From contig NZ_BSTL01000002.1 in the NCBI RefSeq assembly GCF_030269485.1, positions 359,671 through 423,670 of the forward strand: a stretch of 64,000 nucleotides of DNA, read 5' to 3'. The first letter of the stretch is position 1. Every line of letters starts with the position of its first letter. Of this stretch, positions 8,977 through 16,825 are shown one piece after another. The position numbers and the translations under genes were made by a program. The stretch comes from Actinoplanes sp. NBRC 103695 (GTDB taxonomy: Bacteria; Actinomycetota; Actinomycetes; Mycobacteriales; Micromonosporaceae). Under the pieces are notes generated by a model. That model did no database searches. It was not told where the DNA came from and saw only the letters and a list, made by a program, of their open reading frames with translations.

Positions 8977-9981
8977 GTGAATGTGTCCGCCTGGGTGTGG
9001 ATCGCCACCCTTGCCGCTCTTGTCGTGATGCTCGCCGTCGACCTGCTCATCGTCGGCCGTCGACCGCACGAGCCCAGCATGCGCGAGGCCGGCACGTGGG
9101 TCGGGTTCTACGTCGGCCTGGCTCTGCTCTTCGGCGTCGGCGTCTGGGTCTTCGCCGGTGGCACCGCAGCCGGTGAGTTCTACACGGGCTGGCTGACCGA
9201 GTACAGCCTGTCGGTCGACAACCTCTTCGTCTTCGTGATCATCATGGCCCGGTTCGCGGTGCCCCGGGTCTTCCAGCAGAAGGTGCTGCTCATCGGCATC
9301 GTGCTGGCCCTGGTGATGCGCGGCGCGTTCATCGCCGCCGGCGCCGCCCTGATCGCGCAGTTCTCCTGGGTGTTCTACATCTTCGGCGCCTTCCTCGTGT
9401 ACACCGCGATCACGCTGCTCAGGCAGGGTCAGAACGACGAGGACGACTTCAAGGAGAACATCCTCATCCGGTGGGCGAAGAAAGCCTTCCCGATCTCCTC
9501 GTCGTTCGGCGACGGCAAGCTGACCACGACGGTCGCGGTGACCGGCAAGAAGCTGTTCACGCCGATGCTGATCGTGATGATCGCGATCGGCACCACGGAC
9601 CTGATCTTCGCGCTCGACTCGATCCCGGCGATCTTCGGCATCACCAAGGAGCCGTACCTCGTCTTCACCGCGAACGTCTTCGCGCTGATGGGCCTGCGGC
9701 AGCTGTACTTCCTGCTCGGCGGCCTGCTGGAGCGGCTGGTCTTCCTGAACATCGGGCTGGCCTTCGTGCTCGCCTTCATCGGCGTGAAGCTCGTCCTCGA
9801 GGCGCTGCACACGAACACGATCAGCTTCGTCAACGGCGGGCACGGCTTCCACTGGGCGCCGGAGATCCCGATCTGGCTGTCCCTGCTGGTGATCATCGGA
9901 ACGCTCGGCATCGCGACCGCGGCGAGCCTGGTGAAGTCATCCCGGGACAAGAAGAAAGAGCTCGTCGGCGCCCGGGTCTGA
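8977..9981 (+). CDS. TerC-family integral membrane protein
   Basis: 334 aa with about nine membrane segments. TerC hallmarks are 'TEYSLSVDNLFVFVIIM' (about residue 70) and 'TDLIFALDSIPAIFGIT' (about residue 210), whose acidic residues are thought to bind metal. Family members export manganese or supply it to secreted enzymes; the riboswitch upstream supports a manganese role. The GTG at 8977 is preferred since GGAGG lies 10 nt before it; GTG at 8953 would add eight residues. The C-terminus is a short basic tail (DKKKE). A strong bidirectional terminator separates it from convergent typA. Confidence 0.92.
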   Translation: MNVSAWVWIATLAALVVMLAVDLLIVGRRPHEPSMREAGTWVGFYVGLALLFGVGVWVFAGGTAAGEFYTGWLTEYSLSVDNLFVFVIIMARFAVPRVFQQKVLLIGIVLALVMRGAFIAAGAALIAQFSWVFYIFGAFLVYTAITLLRQGQNDEDDFKENILIRWAKKAFPISSSFGDGKLTTTVAVTGKKLFTPMLIVMIAIGTTDLIFALDSIPAIFGITKEPYLVFTANVFALMGLRQLYFLLGGLLERLVFLNIGLAFVLAFIGVKLVLEALHTNTISFVNGGHGFHWAPEIPIWLSLLVIIGTLGIATAASLVKSSRDKKKELVGARV

Positions 9982-10001
9982 CGACACGGGCGCCAGATGA
10001 C

Positions 10002-10034
10002 GAAGGCCGGCCGGGGTTCCCCCGACCGGCCTTC
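10002..10034. terminator. Bidirectional terminator terC/typA
   Basis: A GAAGGCCGG...CCGGCCTTC hairpin with a long GC stem lies between the convergent ends of terC and typA and can end both transcripts. Confidence 0.85.
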
Positions 10035-10049
10035 AACGTAGCGGAAGCT

Positions 10050-11915
10050 TTATCCCTGGTGTTTCCTGCGGGCGGCGGCGCGGCCGCGGGTCTGCTGGTC
10101 CAGGACGACCTTGCGGATGCGTACGGCGGCCGGCGTGACCTCGACGCACTCGTCCTCGCGGCAGAACTCGAGGGCCTGCTCCAGGGACAGCTTGCGCGGC
10201 GGGATCAGCTTCTCCGTCTCGTCGGAGGTCGACTGCCGCATGTTGGTGAGCTTCTTCTCCTTGGTGATGTTGACGTCCATGTCGTCGGCGCGGGAGTTCT
10301 CGCCGACGATCATGCCCTCGTACACCTCGGTGGTCGGCTCGACGAAGAGTGAGCCGCGCTCCTGCAGGTTGGTCATCGCGAACGCGGTGACCGGCCCGGA
10401 GCGGTCGGCGACCAGGGAGCCGTTGCTGCGGGTCCGCAGCTCGCCGAACCACGGCTCGTAGTCCTCGAAGATGTGGTGCATGATGCCCGTGCCGCGGGTG
10501 TCGGTGAGGAACTCGGTGCGGAAGCCGATCAGGCCGCGCGCCGGGACCAGCCACTCCATGCGCAGCCAGCCGGTGCCGTGGTTGATCAGCTCTTCCATCC
10601 GGCCCTTGCGTTGAGACAGCAGGCCGGTGATCGCGCCCATGTATTCATCCGGGGCGTCGATCGTGAGGCGCTCGACCGGCTCGTGCACCTTGCCGTCGAC
10701 GAGCCGGGTGACGACCTGCGGCTTACCCACGGTCAGTTCGTACTGCTCGCGCCGCATCTGCTCGACCAGGATCGCCAGGGCGAGCTCGCCGCGGCCCTGC
10801 ACCTCCCACGCGTCCGGCCGCTCGGTCGGCAGCACGCGCAGCGAGACGTTACCGACCAGCTCGCGGTCGAGCCGGTCCTTCACCATGCGGGCGGTGACCT
10901 TGCTGCCCTTCACCTTGCCGACCATGGGGGAGGTGTTGGTGCCGAGCACCATCGAGATGGCCGGCTCGTCCACGGTGATCAGCGGCAGCGGCACCGGGTT
11001 CTCCGCGTCGGCCAGCGTCTCGCCGATCATGATGTCGGCGATGCCGGCGACCGCCATGATGTCGCCGGGGCCGGCGCTCTCGGCGGGCTTGCGGTCGAGG
11101 CCCTCGGTGATGAGCAGTTCGGAGATGCGTACGTTGCTGATCGTGCCGTCGGTCCTGCACCAGGCGACGGTCTGACCCTTGCGGATGGTGCCCTCGTGGA
11201 CGCGGCAGAGCGCGAGCCGGCCGAGGAAGTTCGAGGCGTCGAGGTTGACGACGTGCGCCTGTAGCGGCGCGCCCTCGGTGTAGGTCGGCGCGGGAATGGT
11301 CTCGAGGATCGTGCTGAACAGCACCTCGAGGTCGGTGCTGTCCTCGGGGATGGTGCCGTCCTTGGGCTGGGTCAGCGAGGCGATGCCGTCGCGGGCGCAG
11401 GCGTACACGATCGGGAACTCGATCTGGTGCTCGTCGGCGTCGAGGTCGAGGAACAGCTCGTACGTCTCGTCGACGACCTCTTTGATCCGGGCGTCCGGCC
11501 GGTCGACCTTGTTGATGATCAGGATGATCGGCAGCTTGGCCTGCAGGGCCTTGCGCAGCACGAAGCGGGTCTGCGGCAGCGGGCCCTCGGAGGCGTCGAC
11601 GAGGAGGGCGACGCCGTCGACCATGGTGAGGCCGCGCTCGACCTCACCGCCGAAGTCGGCGTGGCCGGGGGTGTCGATGATGTTGATGGTGACGGGCTCG
11701 CCATCGGCCGGCCGGTAGCTGATGGCCGTGTTCTTGGCGAGGATGGTGATGCCCTTTTCCCGCTCAAGATCCATCGAGTCCATCGCTCGGTCGGCCATCT
11801 CGCCGCGGGCGTGGGACTGGCTGCCCTGCCGGAGCATGGCGTCGACCAGGGTGGTCTTGCCGTGGTCGACGTGCGCGATGATGGCGACGTTACGTAGGTC
11901 CGAGCGGGTCTGCAT
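10050..11915 (-). CDS. typA: Ribosome-associated GTPase TypA/BipA
   Basis: 621 aa. TypA/BipA is a translational GTPase of the EF-G family that helps ribosome assembly and stress translation. G1 is AHVDHGKTT (about residue 15), G3 DTPGHADFG (about 80), G4 NKVDR (about 134); domains II, III and V follow, then the BipA-specific C-terminal domain with 'RSNGSLVADRSG' and 'ADDMDVNITKEKKLTNMR'. The ATG at 11915 gives the family N-terminus (MQTRSDLRNVAIIAH); upstream in-frame codons are not conserved. A divergent lipoprotein gene starts 130 bp away. Length and motifs are complete. Confidence 0.97.
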   Translation of the reverse strand: MQTRSDLRNVAIIAHVDHGKTTLVDAMLRQGSQSHARGEMADRAMDSMDLEREKGITILAKNTAISYRPADGEPVTINIIDTPGHADFGGEVERGLTMVDGVALLVDASEGPLPQTRFVLRKALQAKLPIILIINKVDRPDARIKEVVDETYELFLDLDADEHQIEFPIVYACARDGIASLTQPKDGTIPEDSTDLEVLFSTILETIPAPTYTEGAPLQAHVVNLDASNFLGRLALCRVHEGTIRKGQTVAWCRTDGTISNVRISELLITEGLDRKPAESAGPGDIMAVAGIADIMIGETLADAENPVPLPLITVDEPAISMVLGTNTSPMVGKVKGSKVTARMVKDRLDRELVGNVSLRVLPTERPDAWEVQGRGELALAILVEQMRREQYELTVGKPQVVTRLVDGKVHEPVERLTIDAPDEYMGAITGLLSQRKGRMEELINHGTGWLRMEWLVPARGLIGFRTEFLTDTRGTGIMHHIFEDYEPWFGELRTRSNGSLVADRSGPVTAFAMTNLQERGSLFVEPTTEVYEGMIVGENSRADDMDVNITKEKKLTNMRQSTSDETEKLIPPRKLSLEQALEFCREDECVEVTPAAVRIRKVVLDQQTRGRAAARRKHQG

Positions 11916-12046
11916 GGCTCCATTGTCCAAGGCGGTGGTTGCGGACGACGCCCCGGGGGTGTACTGCGTGCCCCACTTCATACCCGAGCGTTTTGTCCGT
12001 TTTCCGGGGCAGCGCGGCGACGGGGCGTATTGTTAGCGTTCTTTCT

Positions 12047-12820
12047 ATGCAGCGGGGGCACATCGCGGCGCTGGCCGCCGTACTGGTCATGGTGTCGGGG
12101 TGTGGGGTGACGGGTCGCTCGGCGGCTGAGCAGCAGCCGGTCGCCCAGGCGAGCCCCGAGCCGATCACGCCCATCGAGGTCGTGGAGACGCCCGCCGAGG
12201 AGCCGCCGCCGACCGAGGCGCCGTCCAAGAGGCCGGTGAAGAAGGCCAAGCCGACGCCGACCGAGGACCCGAACAACTTCACGCTGCCCGAGTGCGCCAC
12301 CCGCGAGGGCAAGCTGGTGTCCAAGAAGGCGGCCAAGGCGGCGCTGAGCACCGCGGCCGGCAGGGCGTACTGGAAGACGTCGGCGCCCAGGCTGAAGGTC
12401 CCCGCCGACCTGGTCAAGGCGATCGCCTGGCAGGAGAGCGGCTGGCAGTCGAACATCGTGAACTGCGACGGCGGCCGCGGCCTGATGCAGGTGATGCCCG
12501 GTACGGTCGACCAGATCAACCTCCGGTTCGGGCAGAGCTACGACGCCGCGGACTACAAACAGAACGCCCTGGCCGGCGCCAACTACCTGGCCTGGCTGAC
12601 CAAGGCGTTCGGCGACGACCACTTCAAGGGCAAGTACGACCTGAGCCCGGCGCGCTGCAAGACCCACGGCAGCATGTGCCTGCTCAACATGGTGATCTCC
12701 GGCTACAACGCCGGGCGGGACGGGGTGGACACGGCGTACGAGAGCGGCGACCTGCCCAATCCCGCGTACGTCGACTCGGTGCGTTCGCTGATGAAGTCCT
12801 GCTACTGCGACCGATACTGA
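12047..12820 (+). CDS. Lipoprotein lytic transglycosylase (SLT domain)
   Basis: 257 aa. The N-terminus is a lipoprotein signal peptide with lipobox VSGC (Cys about residue 19). A Pro/Glu/Lys-rich spacer runs from about 25 to 80. The C-terminal part is a goose-type/SLT lytic transglycosylase domain: the catalytic Glu lies in 'AIAWQESGWQSN' (about residue 130) and 'GRGLMQVMPGT' follows. It should cleave peptidoglycan between MurNAc and GlcNAc on the outer face of the membrane. The ATG at 12047 is chosen because the signal peptide starts there. The protein is close in type to actinobacterial enzymes of unknown specific role. Confidence 0.92.
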   Translation: MQRGHIAALAAVLVMVSGCGVTGRSAAEQQPVAQASPEPITPIEVVETPAEEPPPTEAPSKRPVKKAKPTPTEDPNNFTLPECATREGKLVSKKAAKAALSTAAGRAYWKTSAPRLKVPADLVKAIAWQESGWQSNIVNCDGGRGLMQVMPGTVDQINLRFGQSYDAADYKQNALAGANYLAWLTKAFGDDHFKGKYDLSPARCKTHGSMCLLNMVISGYNAGRDGVDTAYESGDLPNPAYVDSVRSLMKSCYCDRY

Positions 12821-12885
12821 CCTGGTCGCAGGCGGGGGAGAGCGGGCGGCTACACTAGTCGGTGGAACCCGAGATCCCTGCTGTT

Positions 12886-12915
12886 TTGACCCGCTTCTGG
12901 GCGCCGCTGTAAGGT
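12886..12915 (+). promoter_or_regulatory. Promoter of the L11 paralog gene
   Basis: TTGACC (12886-12891), 18 bp, TAAGGT (12910-12915) is a good housekeeping-type promoter. An inverted repeat CCCGAGA/TCTCGGG (12868-12874 and 12916-12922) flanks the -35/-10 region and could be an operator. The leader to the ATG is about 75 nt. Confidence 0.6.
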
Positions 12916-12996
12916 CTCGGGGTTGTTGTGCGTTCAGATGCTCCGCGTGGCTCCGACTTTCGGCCCGTGCAGCACACCAGAAGGAGCCTGAAAGTA

Positions 12997-13425
12997 ATGC
13001 CGCCCAAGAAGAAGACCCATGAGGTGACCCTCGCGCTTGAGGCGGGTAACGCCGCGATGGTCGACCTCGGTAAGATGCTCGGCCCGACCGGCGCCAACAT
13101 GCGGGCTGTCAAGGTGGAGTACGACGAGGCCACCTCGAAGAACCGGGGCGAGATCATCCCGGTCGTGGTGTCCGTCTTCGAGGACCGCTCTCACCAGCTG
13201 GTCTACAAGACCCCGCCGACCAGCTTCCTGATCCGCAAGGCTCTGGGCATCCAGTCGGGCGCTTCCAACCCGCTGACCCAGACCGTCGGCACGCTGAGCC
13301 AGGAGCAGGTGCGCGGCATCGCCGAGCGCAAGCTGCCCGACCTCAACGCCAACGACGTCGACGCCGCGATCAAGGTCGTCGCCGGCACCGCCCGTTCCAT
13401 GGGTGTGAAGGTCGCCGGACAGTAG
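12997..13425 (+). CDS. Ribosomal protein L11 paralog (divergent, stand-alone)
   Basis: 142 aa, full L11 length, with a strong AAGGAG ribosome binding site. The C-terminal rRNA-binding domain is well kept ('KTPPTSFLIRKALGI', 'GTARSMGVKV'). The N-terminal domain deviates: the usual PPVGPALG loop, whose prolines contact 23S rRNA and thiopeptide antibiotics, reads VDLGKMLG here. The gene stands alone with its own promoter and terminator instead of in a secE-nusG-rplK-rplA cluster, so a normal rplK very likely exists elsewhere. Possible roles: thiopeptide tolerance (like TclQ of thiocillin producers), a growth-phase-specific ribosome, or altered Rel/stringent control. The paralogy is inferred from divergence and location. 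Confidence 0.85.
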   Translation: MPPKKKTHEVTLALEAGNAAMVDLGKMLGPTGANMRAVKVEYDEATSKNRGEIIPVVVSVFEDRSHQLVYKTPPTSFLIRKALGIQSGASNPLTQTVGTLSQEQVRGIAERKLPDLNANDVDAAIKVVAGTARSMGVKVAGQ

Positions 13426-13432
13426 GTATTTC

Positions 13433-13470
13433 AAACAAGGCCCGCCTGAGTAATCAGGCGGGCCTTGTTT
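13433..13470 (+). terminator. Terminator after the L11 paralog
   Basis: A perfect stem ACAAGGCCCGCCTGA / TCAGGCGGGCCTTGT with loop GTAA, followed by TTTCG. This is one of the clearest intrinsic terminators of the window. Confidence 0.9.
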
Positions 13471-13548
13471 CGTCTCACCGACAGGGGCCGCTCAAGGCGG
13501 AGCCGCTCACAGCGGGGCCAGGGGCGCGGCGGGGCCGCGCCGCGGCGG

Positions 13549-13623
13549 CGTGGTGGCCGAGGTGGTGGCGCGGCGTGGTGGCCGGGGTGGTGGCGCGGCG
13601 TGGGGGCCGGGGTGGTGGCGCGG
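13549..13623. repeat. 3 x 25-bp tandem repeat
   Basis: Three nearly identical 25-bp units (13549-13573, 13574-13598, 13599-13623), G-rich on the plus strand, end three bases before the clpP-like stop codon. They lie in the convergent spacer between the L11 paralog and the clpP-like gene. Confidence 0.85.
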
Positions 13624-13626
13624 CGA

Positions 13627-14244
13627 TCAGGTCGTCTCGCCGACGACGGTGTCGATCAGGCCGTAGGCGCGGGCCTCGGTCGCGCTCATGATGCGGCCGG
13701 TGGTGAGGTCGTCCTCGATCCGGCTGCGGGTCTGGCCGGTCGCCTCGACCAGGCGCAGCACCATCTCCTCCAGTTCGCGCAGGTGCTGCCCGGCGGCGGA
13801 CGCGACCTCGTCGGCGGTTCCGGTGACGCCGGCGGCGCGCGGTTCGGTGAGACGGAAACGAGCGTGCCGGTACGCCGACCGCTGCTGCGCCGCGGCCAGC
13901 ACGGCGAGCACCGCACCGCCCGCCTCGCTGGTGACCACGGCGTGGACCGGCGCGGCCATCGAGTCGATGACGTCGGTGATCGCGTGCGCGGCCCCGAGCT
14001 CGCCGCCGGGGCTGGCCACGTGCAGCTGCACCGGGGCCGGCCCGGCCGCCTCCAGAGTGAGCAGCGCGGCCGCGATGCCGGTGGCGTCGGCCGAGGTGAC
14101 CATGCCGCGGATCATCACGATGCGCTGGTCGAAGAGCCGCTCCTCCAGCCAGCCGGGCACCGACGCGCCGGACGGGCCGGGTGGCGGCGGCACCGACCAG
14201 GGGTCGGTGGGCCGATCGGGTCGCGGTTGCCAGCGCACGTCCAT
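13627..14244 (-). CDS. ClpP-like protein lacking the catalytic triad
   Basis: 205 aa. Fold and order match ClpP: 'ERLFDQRIVMIRGMVTSADA', 'VQLHVASPGGELGAAHAI' and the C-terminal 'SATEARAYGLID'. The catalytic residues are gone. Where ClpP has GMAASMGA, this protein has SEAGGAV (nucleophile Ser replaced by Gly), and where ClpP has the active His in MIHQP it reads RLTEP. The third (Asp) position is also not kept. It may be a structural or regulatory subunit of mixed ClpP rings or an unrelated ClpP-fold protein. A proline-rich N-terminus of about 30 residues precedes the fold. The gene is monocistronic and framed by G-rich repeats. Confidence 0.82.
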   Translation of the reverse strand: MDVRWQPRPDRPTDPWSVPPPPGPSGASVPGWLEERLFDQRIVMIRGMVTSADATGIAAALLTLEAAGPAPVQLHVASPGGELGAAHAITDVIDSMAAPVHAVVTSEAGGAVLAVLAAAQQRSAYRHARFRLTEPRAAGVTGTADEVASAAGQHLRELEEMVLRLVEATGQTRSRIEDDLTTGRIMSATEARAYGLIDTVVGETT

Positions 14245-14359
14245 GCGCTCGAATCTAGCCAGGCCCGCCCGCGCCGCCCCAGTGCTTCCGCTGAAGGCAG
14301 AAGCAAAGGCCCGGAGCGGAACGGTGAAAGCAGGCGAGCCGAACGGAAGGGACCGCGGC

Positions 14360-14530
14360 GGCCTGGAGCGGAGGGCGAAAGGCGGCGAGGCGGGCGGCGG
14401 ACGCGGAGGCGGGTGGCCGAGGCGGCGGAGGGCGAAAGGCGGCGAGGCGGGTGGCGGAGGTGGGTGGCGGAGGGCGAAGGGCGGCGAGGCGGGTGGCGGA
14501 GGCGGAGGCGGGCGGCGGAGGCGGCGGGCT
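14360..14530. repeat. Purine-rich imperfect tandem repeats
   Basis: The plus strand is almost all G and A with C, built from at least three copies of a GGAGGGCGAARGGCGGCGAG unit (near 14369, 14426, 14467) plus GGCGGAGGC fragments. It fills most of the 312-bp spacer between the clpP-like gene and gntR. No gene is supported here. Confidence 0.75.
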
Positions 14531-14556
14531 GTAACACGGTCGGCCTATGGTGGGGC

Positions 14557-15267
14557 ATGCCTGGTCCGCGACGCCGGTCGATTCTGATCTCGCGGCTCGC
14601 GGACAAGCCCGTCGGCAGCCCGCAGAGCGTGATCCTGGACGAGCTGCGCGCCGCGATCCTCGAGGGCGAGGTGCCGCCCGGTTCGCCGATCCCGGTCGAT
14701 CAGGTCGCGACTGCGTTCGGGGTCAGCCGGATCCCCGTACGCGAAGCCTTGATGACCTTGATCGGTGAAGGTCTGGTCGATCACCGTCCGAACGGCGGGT
14801 ATCGGGTCGCGATGATGACCGCGCACGAGTTCGGCGAGTTCTACCTGGTGCGCGAGGCCCTGGAGACGGCGGCGCTGCGGTCGGCGGTGGCGCTGGCCGG
14901 CGCGGACGACGACCTGAAAGCCCAGCAGGCGCACGCCGCGCTGGACGCCGCCGTGGTGGCCGGTGACGCGCGGGCGCACCACCGGGAGAGCCGCCGCTTC
15001 CACCTGGCGCTGATCCGCCCGTGCCGGATGCGCCGGCTGCTGCACATGCTGGACACGGCGTGGAACATGACCGAGCCGCTGCAGCCGATGTCACACCTGG
15101 ACAGTGCCGAGCGGGAGTCGTTGCACGGCGACCACGCGGCGATGCTGACGGCGTTCACCGATCGGGACACCGACCGGCTGCTGACGGTCTGCGCGGACCA
15201 TCACCGGCGGCTGCAATCGTTCGTGGCCACCCTGTCGAGCCGCGAAGATATACCGTTCCAGTCATAG
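14557..15267 (+). CDS. GntR/FadR-family transcriptional regulator
   Basis: 236 aa. The N-terminal winged helix (about residues 15-80) has the GntR core 'GSPIPVDQVATAFGVSRIPVREALMTLIGEGLVDHRPNGGYRV'. The C-terminal FCD effector domain (about 90-225) shows the helices 'EFYLVREALETAALRSAV' and metal-ligand-type His residues (HHRESRRFHLALI, HGDHAAML, CADHHRR). The ATG at 14557 fits the domain start. The gene lies 31 bp before an NCS1 permease and racemase and probably controls them in response to an allantoin- or hydantoin-type ligand; the ligand is inference. Confidence 0.92.
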   Translation: MPGPRRRSILISRLADKPVGSPQSVILDELRAAILEGEVPPGSPIPVDQVATAFGVSRIPVREALMTLIGEGLVDHRPNGGYRVAMMTAHEFGEFYLVREALETAALRSAVALAGADDDLKAQQAHAALDAAVVAGDARAHHRESRRFHLALIRPCRMRRLLHMLDTAWNMTEPLQPMSHLDSAERESLHGDHAAMLTAFTDRDTDRLLTVCADHHRRLQSFVATLSSREDIPFQS

Positions 15268-15298
15268 ATCGGTAACACTGCGTTCTTAGTTTGACCGC

Positions 15299-16825
15299 AT
15301 GGCCGACACCACCATCACCCCTGCCGGGGAACACGCGGACATCATCGAGGCCGCCGGCCATCCGGTCGGTGGCGGACTCATCAAGCCGGGGTACGACCCG
15401 CGGCTCACCAACGAGGACCTCGCCCCGCTGAGGAAACAGTCGTGGGGCTCCTACAACATCTTCGCGTTCTGGATGTCCGACGTGCACAGCGTCGGCGGGT
15501 ACGTGACCGCGGGCAGCCTCTTCGCCCTGGGCCTGTCGAGCTGGCAGGTCCTCGTGGCGCTGGTCGTCGGCATCACGATCGTCTACTTCTTCTGCAACCT
15601 GGTCGCCCGGCCCAGCCAGGTCACCGGCGTGCCCTACCCGGTGATCAACCGCTCGGCGTTCGGGGTGCTCGGCGCCAACGTGCCGGCGATCATCCGCGGC
15701 CTGATCGCGGTCGCCTGGTACGGCATCCAGACCTACCTGGCGTCCGCCGCCCTGGACGTGGTGATCCTCAAGCTGTTCCCGTCCCTGATGCCCTATGCGG
15801 ACGTGAACCAGTACGGCTTCCTCGGGCTGCCGCTGCTGGGCTGGTGCACGTACGCGCTGCTGTGGGTGCTGCAGGCGGCGGTGTTCTGGACCGGCATGGA
15901 AACGATCCGCCGGTTCATCGACTTCTGCGGCCCGGCCGTCTACGTCGTGATGTTCCTGCTCTGCGGGTACCTGATCTGGAAGGCCGGCTTCGGCGGGATC
16001 GACCTGTCCCTCGGCGACGTGAAGTATCACGGCTGGGACGCGCTGCCGATCATGCTGGGGGCGATCGCGCTCGTGGTCTCGTACTTCTCGGGTCCGATGT
16101 TGAACTTCGGGGATTTCTCCCGGTACGGCAAGAGCTTCGGCGCGGTGAAACGCGGCAACCTGCTCGGCCTGCCGGTGAACTTCCTGGTCTTCAGCCTGCT
16201 CGTGGTGATCACCGCGTCGCTGACCATCCCGGTCTTCGGCGAGCTGATCACCGACCCGGTGGCGACGGTGTCCCGGATCGACTCCACGTTCGCGATCGTG
16301 CTCGGCGCGCTGACCTTCACCATCGCCACGATCGGCATCAACATCGTCGCGAACTTCATCTCGCCGGCGTTCGACTTCTCCAACGTCAGCCCGCAACGGA
16401 TCAGCTGGCGCGCCGGCGGCATGATCGCCGCGGTCGGCTCGGTGCTGATCACCCCGTGGAACCTCTACAACAACCCCGACGTCATCCACTACACGCTGGA
16501 GACGCTGGGCGCGTTCATCGGCCCGCTGTTCGGTGTGCTGATCGCCGACTTCTACCTGATCCGCAAGCAGCAGGTCGACGTCGACGACATGTTCACCATG
16601 TCGCCACAGGGCCGCTACTGGTACAAGAAGGGCTACAACCCGGCGGCCGTCCTCGCGACCGCGGTGGGTGCCGTGATCGCGATGATCCCGGTGCTGTGGA
16701 CCGGCGGGCCGGGCATGCACACGATCGCCCAGTACAGCTGGTTCATCGGCTGCGGCCTCGGCTTCGCCGTCTACCACCTGCTGGTGCCGGTCTACAAGGT
16801 GCGGGAACTGTCCCGTGTTGCTTAG
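15299..16825 (+). CDS. NCS1-family permease (hydantoin/allantoin/nucleobase type)
   Basis: 508 aa with about 12 membrane segments. NCS1 transporters take up nucleobases, allantoin or hydantoins with a cation. Family features are 'LRKQSWGSYNIFAFWMSDVHSVGGY' in the first membrane region, 'ARPSQVTGVPYPVINRSAFGV', and 'WYGIQTYLAS' in helix 3. The C-terminal part has 'DVDDMFTMSPQGRYWYKKGYNPAA', a segment typical of the allantoin/hydantoin subgroup. The overlap with the racemase gene (11 bp) indicates one transcript and coupled translation. Substrate choice between allantoin and 5-substituted hydantoins is inferred from the racemase partner. Confidence 0.92.
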   Translation: MADTTITPAGEHADIIEAAGHPVGGGLIKPGYDPRLTNEDLAPLRKQSWGSYNIFAFWMSDVHSVGGYVTAGSLFALGLSSWQVLVALVVGITIVYFFCNLVARPSQVTGVPYPVINRSAFGVLGANVPAIIRGLIAVAWYGIQTYLASAALDVVILKLFPSLMPYADVNQYGFLGLPLLGWCTYALLWVLQAAVFWTGMETIRRFIDFCGPAVYVVMFLLCGYLIWKAGFGGIDLSLGDVKYHGWDALPIMLGAIALVVSYFSGPMLNFGDFSRYGKSFGAVKRGNLLGLPVNFLVFSLLVVITASLTIPVFGELITDPVATVSRIDSTFAIVLGALTFTIATIGINIVANFISPAFDFSNVSPQRISWRAGGMIAAVGSVLITPWNLYNNPDVIHYTLETLGAFIGPLFGVLIADFYLIRKQQVDVDDMFTMSPQGRYWYKKGYNPAAVLATAVGAVIAMIPVLWTGGPGMHTIAQYSWFIGCGLGFAVYHLLVPVYKVRELSRVA

